From Nilaparvata lugens (Eukaryota; Arthropoda; Insecta; Hemiptera; Delphacidae), in assembly GCF_014356525.2 (NCBI RefSeq), contig NC_052506.1, forward strand, positions 9,717,172 to 9,781,171: a stretch of DNA of 64,000 nt, read 5' to 3'. Under the pieces are notes generated by a model. The model ran no database searches, was not told the DNA's origin, and worked only from the letters and a program-made list of their open reading frames with translations. This document shows, piece after piece, positions 12,801 to 21,300 of this stretch. Within the stretch, counting starts at the first letter, position 1, and every line of letters starts with the position of its first letter. Both the position numbers and the translations under genes were made by a program.

Positions 12801-15659
12801 TCATAGGGTTGATTCAAAATAATTGTTATTCATCAGTTGTATCTATAGTATGCACACATTGAATCGAACTTGTTTTCAGTTCTCCATCAGTATTTTGTGA
12901 GAAATATAAATTACAGTATTGTAAAAAAGTATTATTATTCTAGACTTTAAGTGTACTAGACCAATACCTACTATTACAATAGGTAATAGTAGGTATTGAC
13001 TAGACTGTACTGTACTAAATTAGACTATGTAGTGTCGTCGAAAATAGTTCAAACCTGATTATTATTCTCTTTCAGATATACGTCGAAAGCTTGGTTAACC
13101 CTCCACGCAAGGGAGATCCTTCTTATGAACTATTCATAAATGAAAGAAATAAAATAATGTCGTTGCATAAATCAAAAATTGAATTAATCACTGAAAATCT
13201 TAAAGGAATAAAGGGAATCTCATCAATAAAACCAGAAGGCGCTCCATACATTTTTGCACAGGTAGAGTATTTGAAGAAGTTGATAATACTGTATTATAAT
13301 ATTTTCTTCAGAAATTAACCTTTTGGTTTATAATCATTCATAAAAATATCAATTCTTTATTCTTGATTGATTCATACAATAAGTATGTTATCAGAAATGA
13401 TAGGGAGAGAAAAAATAAGGTAACCTATATAAAAGAACAATAATTATAAAGAACACATCATTTAAATATATATATCAATCTTTGGTTTGTCAATAATCAG
13501 CTTCCCACCATACCGGAAACCTCAAACTCATGGAATAAAATAGACAATCTTCAGTAAGTTAAACAATCCAAAGATTATAAAATTGAGAGAAAAAGGCCTG
13601 GAGCTAAAAACATGATATAATGTTTTAGCATTTGATTTTCACTCTATTTGAATTGAAGAAATTATATATTTTCAGATAAAATTAAAACTCATTCCACATT
13701 CTAAATACAACTTGAATTTCTTTCCAAGACAAATTATTTACATTCAAATTCATTTACAGATGGAAATTACTGAGATATTGCAATTATTCAAATGCTAATG
13801 AATATTATTAAACGAAAATCCAAATTAAATGCTGTAAATCACCCCGAAGACTTCTGCTACTGCAAATATTCACAACAGGGTAACTCATCGATTTTCCATC
13901 TAGCTGTTTACCCTGTTGTCAATATTCGCAGTAGCAAAAAACTTCGGGGTGATGTACAGCATTTAATTTTGATTTTAGTTTAATAATATTTATTTTCAAA
14001 TTTATTTGTTTTATAGTGTTTCAATTTTCTGTTAGTATAACAAATATGGAAAATATAATAAATTCAAATTTGATTTAAACCTTTAGGCTATGTGGACAAT
14101 AACAAACAAAATACACCAAAAAACAATTACAAAATAGAGATATTTTGTACATATTCATAGATAGTGTCTCCTATTCTTCACAGATGGAAGTACCACCGAA
14201 GGCTGTAAAGGAAGCTGAGAGACAAAGTATATGTCCTTCAGAAATGTACACAACTAAATTACTGAGAAGTACTGGAATATGTGTTTCTCCAGGATTAATT
14301 TTCGGTCAGATACCAGGAAGGTATTTCTTCAGGCAAGTATCAATTAAAATAATACGTATGAGATTATCACGGAACTGGATAAATTATCATATGGGATACA
14401 AATTCAAACGTGAACTGAGTTTATTAACATAAGTGAGTTTTTAATCTTGGAGAAAACAAATAACATTTTTTACTTTCCTTGCCCTTTTACCATAGGTAAG
14501 GAAAGTATTGCTTTCCGAAAAAAATTAAGGTACCCCAATTTATAAATTTCTATACGTTTCAAGGTCCCCTGAGTCCAAAAATGTGGTTTTTGGGTATTGG
14601 TCTGTATGTATGTGTGTGTGTGTATGAGTGTATGTGCGTCTGATGATATCTCATCTCCCAATTAACGGAATGACTTGAAATTTGGAACTTAAGGTCCTTA
14701 CACTATAAGGATCCGACACAAACATTTTCGATCAAATGCAATTCAAGATGGCGGCTAAAATGGCGAAAATGTTGTCAAAAAGAGGTTTTTTTGCGATTTT
14801 CTCGAAAACGGCTCCAACGATTTTGATCAAATTCATATCTAAAAAAGTTATTGATAAGCTCTATCAACTTCCACAAGTGTCATATATGTAAACATTTCAG
14901 AAGCACTGCACCATCTATGCAAAGTTCGATTTTAGATTTCCAATTATCAGGTCTCAAATATAATTTAAACGAAAAAATTCGAGTGGAAAATATTGAGCAT
15001 AAAAATCTCTACAATTAATGTTCAGTGGCATTTCCACCTAAAATTGAAAATAAGCTCGAAATTCGAGAAAATAAGATTATTAAATTGCAAACTGTTGGCA
15101 ACTGTTGATTCTATTGAATCATTCACTAGGAAGAGATAGCAGACTTCGTGTGTCTGCAGCGCTATTGTCCTGCCACCAGCTGGCTCAGATCTTAGAAAAG
15201 TAGACTTGAGATGCGCGTGAGCACTAACGTCAGGTGATAAATTTTCATAACGGAAAGGAAAGTTGTGTGAGTGCACCACACCAGATTTTTAAGAGTAAAT
15301 TATGATTCAACCGTGAATTGTGATTCAACTGAATCAACTAGAACAGGTGACATCAGATACTTGCAGATGAAAAAACTGCGTGAGGTCTACTGTTGACAGA
15401 ACTACTAGTGTTATAAAGAGCAAATAAAAAGACATATATCCATCTACCCATCCATCTATCATATACAAAAATTTATTATGTGTAAATAATATTTCTACGT
15501 GCAGTAAATCTGTACTCTAATGATTCTTTATTCTATTATCAATCTTTATTATTCTTTATCTATTTCAGGATGTCAGCTCTACTACCAAAAAGCAAACTGC
15601 GTTCTGTCGTTGCCAGAATTCAAGAATTCCACGAATCATTTTTGTTAAAATACAAATAG
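717..15659 (+). CDS. GPT: Alanine aminotransferase, 3' ten exons (partial at the 5' end)
   Basis: Class I/II PLP-dependent aminotransferase of the alanine aminotransferase (ALT) group, which interconverts alanine + 2-oxoglutarate and pyruvate + glutamate. Exons: 717-825, 2129-2259, 3686-3799, 7120-7252, 8265-8344, 10012-10132 or 10967-11087, 11526-11647, 13076-13261, 14184-14332, 15569-15659. They sum to 1236 nt, 411 codons plus TAG, with matching phases throughout. Visible landmarks are NPGNPAG, the IIADEVY aspartate/tyrosine pair, STSKG with the Schiff-base lysine (residue 229 of the visible part), GECGARGGY and the C-terminal YFFRM arginine. Compared with animal ALT of about 496 aa, roughly 85 N-terminal residues are missing and should lie before position 1. 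Odd points: one exon is duplicated, the last intron starts with GC, and the usual STGASD and IPQYP motifs read CSGSD and IPGPP. The family call is secure; the paralogue (cytosolic or mitochondrial) is not. Confidence 0.93.
1094..1480. repeat. Three-copy tandem repeat, about 130-bp unit
   Basis: Copies begin near 1095, 1222 and 1360. Each holds CTATGAAYGTT, then ATTTTTATCTATAGCATT, TAACATGAGAAACTCATT and TATCTATTCAAAT. It lies in the first visible intron of the aminotransferase. The 121-codon ORF beginning at 1437 is a by-product of this AT-rich repeat. Confidence 0.75.
2129..2259 (+). CDS. GPT: Alanine aminotransferase exon b
   Basis: Acceptor GAAAG, donor GTGAGT. Encodes GSYVATYGIEGIRKHVAEFI and then ERRDG, the conserved 'Y..S.GI..IR..VA.YIERRDG' block. 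The following motif reads LCSGSDYI where most ALTs have LSTGASDAI. The acceptor lacks a strong pyrimidine tract. Confidence 0.85.
2638..3320 (+). pseudogene. Degenerate transposase of the mariner element
   Basis: Recognisable pieces in order: an N-terminal helix-turn-helix part reading IEAYFKNSDSVILTQ; PTGRKRTVRTPENA followed by a stop; a shifted segment SYQSVRRILHSDLKFHPYKL; CEFILGNVHPRRIP; then, one frame over, SSDEEHFHFPGFVNKQNYRY; and a C-terminal tail ending LDDIIHK and TAA. The first acidic residue region (SDEEHF) is present. The stretch from there to the C-terminal tail, which should carry the remaining catalytic acids, is deleted. With several frameshifts and stops it cannot encode an active enzyme. 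Confidence 0.8.
3402..3444 (+). ncRNA. Hammerhead-ribozyme-like motif, family P (decayed)
   Basis: Order of parts: TATCAC, TTGAAAA, GGCAT-AA-ATGTC, GAAA, CATGTA, GTGATA. TATCAC and GTGATA are perfect complements (stem I). GGCAT/ATGTC forms stem II with one G-U pair. GAAA is the invariant second core block, and ACATGT is self-complementary as in hammerheads with a minimal stem III. The first core block should be CTGANGA; here C3 is U and G8 is A, so activity is doubtful. Confidence 0.35.
3686..3799 (+). CDS. GPT: Alanine aminotransferase exon c
   Basis: Acceptor TTTTTTGCAG, donor GTATAA; 38 codons in phase 0. Encodes SGVLTPIPGPPQYSWTITQH, equivalent to 'GVLIPIPQYPLYSATLAE' in animal ALTs. The YP of that motif is replaced by PP, a change at a normally conserved position. 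Confidence 0.87.
4108..4455 (+). mobile_element. C-terminal fragment of a PIF/Harbinger (HARBI1-like) nuclease
   Basis: An open frame of 115 codons; the first real ATG is at 4126. It reads SRGRKTIECAFGMECEKFPV, then VINAACDLHNSVRRREG. 'R..IE.AFG.L...F' and 'A.C.LHN..R' are the signature of the C-terminal end of Harbinger DDE nucleases, carrying the last catalytic acid in 'IE.AFG'. The upstream two thirds of the nuclease are not present, so this is a fragment. It lies in the intron between aminotransferase exons c and d. Domesticated HARBI1 genes exist, but nothing here suggests a host gene. Confidence 0.75.
4914..6934. repeat. 2-kb imperfect palindrome (long-arm foldback)
   Basis: The left arm (about 4914-5480) recurs inverted at about 6390-6934. 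Matched landmarks include GACTTGGC/GCCAAGTC at the ends, ATATCGGGGATGATATTCTA, the CATTTTTATCCGA block, ATGTCTCGACATTGACG and GTGGGTGGTGA. Similarity fades towards the centre. The roughly 0.9-kb loop is filled by the GC-rich repeat at 5522-6200. Possibly a non-autonomous transposon; no clear target duplication was found. Right-arm ORFs here are not genes. Confidence 0.8.
5522..6200 (+). mobile_element. Interspersed repeat family C, copy 1
   Basis: Starts CTAGCCGTCAGGCTCGCTTC and ends near GTGCCATTTCGCTTTTATAT after a GTGA/GTCA microsatellite. An inverted partial copy of its own start (about 5662-5735) folds back on the first 140 bases. A second copy lies at 11706-12736. The terminal hairpin-rich GC start and microsatellite close to the other end recall non-autonomous Helentron-type elements, but this is inference. 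Confidence 0.65.
7120..7252 (+). CDS. GPT: Alanine aminotransferase exon d (NPGNPAG)
   Basis: Acceptor TTCAACAG, donor GTGAGT. Encodes the strand leading to the NPGNPAG cofactor-binding loop (RVILINNPGNPAG), one of the best conserved ALT motifs. Ends in phase 1. Confidence 0.93.
7667..7902. mobile_element. MITE with AGGTGCGTACAG ends, TAA target duplication
   Basis: Begins AGGTGCGTACAGACTTTCGC and ends GTGTACGCAGCT, flanked on both sides by TAA. The ends match the element at 30455-30619, so it belongs to a PIF/Harbinger-style MITE family. The interior is GC-richer and produces spurious ORFs on both strands. Located in the intron between aminotransferase exons d and e. Confidence 0.65.
8265..8344 (+). 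CDS. GPT: Alanine aminotransferase exon e (ADE)
   Basis: Acceptor TTTCTTACAG, donor GTGAGT. Encodes QILTKQNIEDIIKFAYNEKL and then FIIADE. The aspartate is the residue that contacts the PLP pyridine nitrogen in this family. Ends in phase 0. Confidence 0.93.
8604..8791. mobile_element. Palindromic MITE, GGCTGGTCACACAC ends, TTA duplication
   Basis: Inverted repeats of about 75 bp start GGCTGGTCACACACCGATTA and end with TAATTGGTGTGTGACCAGCC. The 3-bp flanks are TTA on both sides, as for PIF/Harbinger MITEs. Interior is a short loop. Confidence 0.85.
9340..9803. mobile_element. Long-TIR MITE, GGGGAGTCGG ends, TAA duplication (copy 1)
   Basis: GGGGAGTCGG and CCGACTCCCC form the ends, flanked by TAA on each side. 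The arms are near-complementary for about 170 bp, including AAAATCATTTTTTCTCTGAA against its complement. Harbinger-type by its TAA duplication. It was already present before the tandem duplication copied it. Confidence 0.85.
10012..10132 (+). CDS. GPT: Alanine aminotransferase exon f, copy 1 (PLP lysine)
   Basis: Acceptor TCTCTTCCAG, donor GTATGA; 121 nt. Encodes VYQNNIYSDEKEFVSFKKVL through ASVMSTSKG with the Schiff-base lysine. The same 121 bases recur without a change at 10967-11087. The length is 1 mod 3, so one copy, and only one, joins exon e to exon g in frame. Confidence 0.93.
10298..10764. mobile_element. Long-TIR MITE, GGGGAGTCGG ends (copy 2)
   Basis: Same insertion as at 9340-9803, carried along by the tandem duplication, with the same TAA flanks. 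Slight indels (CTCTCTGAA, CTTTTTTCAGG) show divergence since duplication. Confidence 0.85.
10967..11087 (+). CDS. GPT: Alanine aminotransferase exon f, copy 2 (PLP lysine)
   Basis: Second copy of the 121-nt exon, identical in sequence to the first, with acceptor TCTTTTCCAG and donor GTAACA. Both sets of splice sites look usable. If both copies were spliced together, the second would be read out of frame and meet TAA at its fourth complete codon. It is therefore an alternative to copy 1 or a silent duplicate. Confidence 0.85.
11526..11647 (+). CDS. GPT: Alanine aminotransferase exon g
   Basis: Acceptor TTTTTTAG, donor GTAAAT. Encodes YLGECGARGGYFELLNVDAE and then VLYKLLSSNTCPNVAGQ, matching the conserved GECG.RGGY block after the catalytic lysine. 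Begins in phase 1, ends in phase 0. Confidence 0.93.
11706..12736 (+). mobile_element. Interspersed repeat family C, copy 2
   Basis: Begins CTAGCCGTCAGGCTCGCTTC like the copy at 5522 and ends at GTGCCATTTCGCTTATATAT. The interior has repeated GAAAAACGCTG-type phrases and a partial internal duplication. Sections around 12286-12430 and 12778-12943 (the latter just outside) repeat each other with GGGTAAATTATAACATCAT. Lies in the intron between aminotransferase exons g and h. Confidence 0.65.
13076..13261 (+). CDS. GPT: Alanine aminotransferase exon h
   Basis: Acceptor CTCTTTCAG, donor GTAGAG; 62 codons. Encodes VNPPRKGDPSYELFINERN, equivalent to 'V.PP.PG.PSYELF..E', ending in the EGAPYIFAQ strand. 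Confidence 0.93.
13800..13991. mobile_element. Palindromic MITE with AATATTATTAAAC arms
   Basis: Arms AATATTATTAAACGAAAATC to CAACAGGGTAA and their inverted complement TTACCCTGTTG to TTTAATAATATT. Related stretches occur inverted near 24375-24430 and at 57495-57580, so it is a family. Located in the intron between aminotransferase exons h and i. Confidence 0.75.
14184..14332 (+). CDS. GPT: Alanine aminotransferase exon i, with GC donor
   Basis: Acceptor TTCTTCACAG. Encodes the EVPPKAVKEAER to STGICVSPGLIFGQIPGRYF block near the C-terminus. The exon stops after TTCAG and the intron begins GCAAGT: only this boundary joins in frame to the last exon. The GT six bases further on would shift the frame. 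Confidence 0.9.
14470..15290 (+). mobile_element. Interspersed repeat family F, copy 1 (inserted in a T run)
   Basis: Begins ACTTTCCTTGCCC.. with hairpin CTTTCCTT/AAGGAAAG around ACCATAGGT. It has a TG microsatellite about 130 bp in and ends CACCACACCAGATTTTT. Other copies are at 35539-36452 and 36796-37619. Comparison with the uninterrupted sequence near 62750 shows it inserted between T residues. Terminal hairpin, microsatellite and T-T insertion fit a non-autonomous Helentron-like element (inference). It lies in the last aminotransferase intron. Confidence 0.7.
15569..15659 (+). CDS. GPT: Alanine aminotransferase last exon
   Basis: Acceptor TTTATCTATTTCAG. The split arginine codon AG/G restores YFFRM, followed by SALLPKSKLRSVVARIQEFH and the stop TAG at 15657-15659. 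This corresponds to the 'FR.T.LPP...L......FH..F...Y' ending of ALT, so the C-terminus is complete. Confidence 0.92.
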
Positions 15660-15895
15660 ACATAGAAATACATCAGTGAAATACGAATGAAAATATTTTT
15701 GAACTAATACTTACACATGGATCGCAAGGTAAAATATAAATATTTGAAACTATGCATTTTTCAGTTATTTTCACCTGAAAAGCTATTCCACTTCCAATAG
15801 TAATTGTAAATCATGATTTTTTGTAGAATTCTGTAGTAACCGACAAGGTAGAATGCACTCTTTAGATCAGTGTTTCTTGGAGTATTGAAAATAGG

Positions 15896-16145
15896 AAATG
15901 AAATGAAAAATTCTCTATTAGGCGGAGTTAGGACTTCTAAAGCTGGGGTTACACCAAAGTTAACAAAATATTAATAACTTAATCTTTATAGATTCTATTA
16001 GATCGAACAGAACTTGACAAACACAAATGTTCATCATGTGTATGATAAGATATGTTCGATCTAATAGAATCTGTAAGGATTAAGTTATTAACATTTTGTT
16101 ATTAACTTTGGTGTAGACGCAGCTCAAGTCCTCTCTACCACTCAA
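15896..16145 (+). mobile_element. SINE-like repeat interrupted by a MITE
   Basis: The phrase TATTAGGCGGAGTTAGGACT, then a break, then AGTCCTCTCTACCACTCAACC. The continuous form is seen at about 32300-32365 and, inverted, at 36137-36218. The break is filled by the MITE at 15941-16124. Only the shared 3' part of the short repeat is recognisable. Confidence 0.65.
15941..16124. mobile_element. MITE family S, copy 1 (AGCTGSGTTTACACC ends)
   Basis: Starts AGCTGGGGTTACACCAAAGT and ends ACTTTGGTGTAGACGCAGCT. Inner arms contain AGATTCTATTAGATCGAACA and its complement. Flanks are TAA and CAA; the unoccupied repeat reads TTCTAAGTCC-like, so the duplication was TAA. Further copies at 41292-41478 and 49693-49865. 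Confidence 0.8.
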
Positions 16146-16466
16146 CCTCGAAAATTATTGCAATTACGAGTATTGCAATCCTCTTTTCAATTTATTATTT
16201 ATCAACTAATAGATAATTTATCAGGGTATGCCGAAGTTACTTGTTCTTGTTTACTGATTCACATATCAGTAAACATGTAGATTGAAGTGTATTATTCAAA
16301 TTAGTAGTATTAGTATTACAGTAAATTCACAGCAGAATTATGAGAAATCCATTTATTCACTGAATAAATACAAAGATCGTTTTAAAAGTTACATTCACAT
16401 ATAACGTGAAAATTATTCAAGAATTTCTCTCTAGAGAAACTAGTATAATGTGAAATTCAAGCATAA

Positions 16467-17100
16467 TCCTATACTATTAAACGAGCAATTTCTGTGTATA
16501 TGATTAGATGTTTGGATGTTGATATGTTTGTATTTCACCGGATCTCGAAAACGGCTCTAACAATTCTCACGAAATTCAGAACATAGTAGGTTTATAATAC
16601 AAAAATTTGATCGCACTAGGTCTCATCCCTATGAAAACTCGCTGTAGGACATTTTATTCATCCTTGGAAAAACAGCTGATAATTTCGTCGAGCTGTAGAT
16701 GATGGATGGAAGTAAGTGAGCGAGTGCATGTGTGTGGGACTGAAACGAATTTATGACTCCGCTGTTGAACTTTTTTAATCATTCAATCAGGTACTTGGTG
16801 CCGGTTGTACAAAAGCCGGTTAAATTTCAATCCTGATTAATTCCAGTGGAACCAATCTGAGATAAGCTATCTTTTTTAAATTGTCTTCTCTGATTTGGTT
16901 CACGTGAAATTAATCAGGATCAAAATTTAACCGGCTTTTGTGAGAGAAATTTTTGCATTCCTCTGGGAATTAATCTCAATCCATTGTGATTAGATAGAAC
17001 CTTTCTGTATGAACTATAAATATATTATAATTTCTTCTTTCGTAATAAATTTTATATGCTTTTGTACTCCAGAGCGGAGCTCGGTGCCCCGATATTATAT
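16467..17100 (+). mobile_element. Interspersed repeat family E, copy 1
   Basis: Begins TCCTATACTATTAAACGAGC, has CGGATCTCGAAAACGGCTCT early on, and ends GAGCGGAGCTCGGTGCCCCG ATATTATA. The end contains a small GAGC/GCTC hairpin. A 5' TC and a 3' hairpin recall Helitron-type elements, but no helicase is present. A MITE (16798-16946) is embedded at the same place as in the copy at 61119, so these two copies share ancestry. Confidence 0.65.
16798..16946. mobile_element. MITE family T, copy 1 (GCCGGTT..AACCGGC arms)
   Basis: Arms read TGCCGGTTGTACAAAAGCCG and its partner AACCGGCTTTTGTG, with AATCCTGATTAATTCC facing AATTAATCAGGAT. Copies at 39207-39360 and 61838-61977. The palindrome covers nearly the whole element. 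Confidence 0.75.
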
Positions 17101-17661
17101 GTTATGTACTCTTCTATGGATCTGTTTCCAACACACATGTTTTATTTATTAGCGGAAACAGGTCTGCAATGATTACAATATTGTAAGTCGAACATAAAAT
17201 ATTACTTAATAAAATTATAGTTTTTCAATTTGATGATTGATTGATTGCCTTTATTAAGGGCGGATTTAGGACTCTAGGTCCTCTCTGCCACACAACCCGT
17301 GAATGATGAAATGATCGAAAGAGGATTTTATGTTTGAGAATAAAAAAATACAAAATCAATTATAAACTTACAAATTCTAAAAATTGTACAAATAAATTAT
17401 TATCCTATACTAGAAATAAGATTCAGGTACTGGCATTAACATAGTTACAAAGAAATCAGTGACTGTCTGGAATTTAACTACTAATACAATGAATATTATA
17501 AATAAATTTGTATCAATAGATAAAATTATTTCAAAATTAATAATGTCAATCTAATTACTATCTGACAATTGAAATACCATCTCGAATGAGAAGTAAACTT
17601 TTTGAATAGAAATCTGATGTATTATATTATGATTAGTATCTTATTTAAGGTATAAATTCCT

Positions 17662-17751
17662 TTGAACAATTAATTACGACATAGCAGTCAGGTTAGCAAT
17701 TACGACATAGCAGTCAGGTTATGACTGCTATGTCGTAATTAATTGTTCAAA
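17662..17751. repeat. Perfect short hairpin with a partial direct repeat
   Basis: TTTGAACAATTAATTACGAC ATAGCAGTCAGGTT is followed by a second partial copy and then the full inverted complement AATTAATTGTTCAAAG. It would fold into a stem of about 35 bp. Confidence 0.7.
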
Positions 17752-18189
17752 GTGATTATTCAACAAGCAGTTCGTAATGGAATCAAACATTGAAGAGTAT
17801 AAATTCCTATTTAAAAAAATCTCTTTTGAGATTTAGAGCATACTGGGAATGGCTTTCAGCGGTTCAACAATTAAAGTGATGAATTACTGTTATTAATATC
17901 ACCTATATAGTTGATGATTCATCTTCATTAATACTGCCTTCAACACATATTTATGCGAACCCTAGTGTGACAAAAATCTAGTCGACAAGAAACAGAATTA
18001 TCGACACTTCTTCCTACTATAGCAGTAAAAGAACTTAAAGTTCCAAAGAGAGGACTTTATGAATATTATCAACAGTACTCTGATGGTTTCAGGCAAATCA
18101 CACTGTGACATTTTTGTTCACTTTAAATTGATGTTTCTCGGTAGAAATTGTTGAGAATCACAGAGATCCATGTTGATTTATGGCTAAAT

Positions 18190-18385
18190 TCAGTCATCAT
18201 CTAACCTCTGCCTGGCATTGCCTCTTGCGCCGAACTTTCGTTTCTTGAACGTGGTTGAACCAGCTGAGTCATCGATACTTGTTACTTTCTTTTCTTTGAA
18301 TTTTATCTCCGGTTCTGTAATGGTTGGCACCTTGATCTCAATAAATTCCTGTTGAGGTAGTTGATAATCGATCGGTTCCTGTACC
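18190..18385 (-). CDS. WBP4: WBP4 last exon
   Basis: Acceptor TTTCTGTTTCAG. Encodes VQEPIDYQLPQQEFIEIKVP then EIKFKEKKVTSIDDS and TTFKKRKFGARGNARQRLDD, matching the vertebrate C-terminus in order and spacing. Stop codon at 18190-18192. Confidence 0.94.
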
Positions 18386-21300
18386 CTGAAACAGAAATGC
18401 AATCGCATTAGATAACAATCCACTGAATAAGAGAATGCAATCCTATCCTATTATACAGGGTTATCATAAAAGAACGGTGCGGTTTCGAACATTGTTTAAA
18501 GAAAAACCAAATTACTTACAGTTAATGTTTTTTATTCACCTAATTTGTCGTCTGAAACCGTTTTTAAATGATTAATAACTTTCAATAAGTGCGCCCTTAG
18601 TCGCTCGACAAATGCCCAAACGATAATAAATTTCTCTCTTAACATTCGATAACATTTCTTCGATTATGGTTGTCATTGGTTCTTTAATCCTGTTTTAAAG
18701 TGGTTCAGTTCGCGATTTCTTGTGAATAAACAATGTTTTTGAGGTAAATTTACAAGAAAAAATCTACCTGAACCACTTAAAAACAGGATCAATGAAGCAA
18801 TGACAACCAACCATAATCAATAAAATGTTAGCGAATGTTTGGAGAGAAATTGATAATCGTTTGGATATTTTGTCGAACGACTAAAGGCGCACATATATTT
18901 AAATTTATCAATAATGTAAAAAACTGCCTGAGACGACAAATTAGATGAATAAACAACATCAACTGTAAGTAATTTGGCTTTTCTTTAAACCATGTTCGAA
19001 ACCGCACCATTATTTTATGATAACTCTGTATTAAGCGAGCATTTTCTGTATATTTTTATATCTGGTTATTTATGTCCAACGGATCTCGAAAACGGCTCTA
19101 ACGATTTTCACGAAATTTGGAACATAGTAGGTTTATGATATAAAAATTCGATTGCACTAGGTCTCATCCTTGGGGAAAAATCGCTGAAGGACATGAAAAG
19201 GATAATAATATTCATCCTTGGAAAAACAGATGATAATTTCGTCGTCTGTAGATAACAGAAGATGCGTGTGCCTGTGTGGGAGATCAGCTGTGTAATCAAT
19301 CAGCTTACCTATCTCGCGAGAAATCTAGAAATTTTTTCTGTTTTCAAATATTTGGACTGAAAATTGGACCTGAATTTTAAAGTGTATGGAACATAACCTA
19401 CTTTTTGGACCATTTATATAGTGTATAAATCAAAATCCGGGGAAGAAACAGTTTTGGGCTGTGCTTGTTAGTCCTTCCCCAATCATTTTGAAGAATTGTG
19501 TTCTGTTTATCAATAAATAAATAACGAGCGAAGCTCGGTGCCCTGATATTCAAATATAAAACGAATACAAAACCATCCAAAATCACGAGAATTAGAGGGT
19601 CGAATGTTTGAGATTGTCTTGCTTGCTCAATCGTACACACGAACGTATATTCTTTGTAGGGAAATAAAAATGAAAATCTGAGTACCCTTTTGCAAAATTT
19701 TGTACTCACAGCATGTTTCGGCTATGATGCCAATATCAAGTGATTACAAATAAATAATCAATAAATAATTGATTTATATTTAATCACTTAATAATGGCAT
19801 CATATAGCCGAAACATATTGTGAGTAAACAATTTTTCCTCCACCTACTGTCTAAAGTACTTACTTTACTACCTGAAACATAATACTAAAGTGTCACATTT
19901 TCGCTCTCGGTAGTAAAAAACAGAAAAACTCCCTAGGGAGGAAAAGTGACTCCATTTAAATAACATGGGAAGCATCTCTATTTTAAAAACTTACATTTGA
20001 AATATGTTAGAAGGTCTAAGCTCAGATGAGGAAGCATAATAGAGGTGTCTGTCATTGAGTCAACTGAATTCAATACCACAACCAGAAATTTTATCAACTC
20101 ATGAAATATTATGTTTTTATGATATTATATACTTACTATTAGTAGACGATAAAAATTTATACAAATTTTAAAATATTTTATTCTATTCAAAATACCAGCC
20201 AACAAATATTTTCCATCTACAATTCAAATCTGAAACGCGTGATCTGGAGTCAGCCATTTTTGATAGCCGCCCAGCTGATAATTGTTATAACTTTTGCCAA
20301 TAGATGGCGCAATCGGCAGTGCCAATCAGACGACCGGTTTTTAGGTTTTAGATTTTAGGTTATGTTGTTAGGAAACATTGTCACTAATAACGTAAGTTAT
20401 TAAAATGATTTGATTTGCAGTTTCTATAAAAAAATGTAGATGGAGAAAAAATGTTGAGTACATCACGAGCGAAAAATACTTTTTCCTACAGTTACGTTGA
20501 AAAGTGGCCATTGCTGCACTGATTACAGAACGCAAAGAATCACTTTTCCGCTCTAGTGCGGGAAAAATTTTTCTGCACTCCAGATTTGCAACATGGCAAC
20601 GCAATAGTTATTTGTGCAACTAGTGCGCAAAGTGTCAGTTTGCTGCACCGAAAGAAACGTTTACGCCCGAGCCGTAGGCGAGGGCGGAATGGTTTCTTGA
20701 GTGCAGCAGAGGAACTTTGCGCACGTATTTCACATTAAGTTTTTCCTACAGTTACCATTGAATATGAAAAGTGGGTAATTATGGGTAAAATTGCCTAAAA
20801 TCCATCGAATGTTTTTCTGTGTAATTTTATTATTGATAAAAACCTTAATCCTAAAATCCTAAAGTCCTCGTTGTCCTTGGTTATAATATATAATGAATAA
20901 TAATTTGCGCGTTGTGCTTCGTTGCACCTCTGCTCACTATAGCAGCCCAGTCACTGTTACCAACTTCATTTTCATTTTGCTGCACTGTTGCTCCATATAA
21001 CCTACTAAGTATTTTGCGTTGCCATGTTGCAAATCTGGAGTGCAGAAAAATTTTTCCCGCACTAGAGCGGAAAAGTGATTCTTTGCGTTCTGTAATCAGT
21101 GCAGCAATGGCCACTTTTCAACGTAACTGTAGGAAAAATACTTAGTAGGTTATATGGAGCAACAGTGCAGCAAAATCAAAATGAAGTTGGTAACAGTGAC
21201 TGGGCTGCTATAGTGAGCAGAGGTGCAACGAAGCACAACGCGCAAATTATTACATTATATATTATAACCAAGGACAACATTTTCATTCAATTTGACAATA

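Noticed and set aside
14470..14661. Start of a family F repeat considered as an exon of the aminotransferase
   Set aside because: The reading frame closes with the exon ending at 14332 and the one starting at 15569; the repeat occurs twice more elsewhere.
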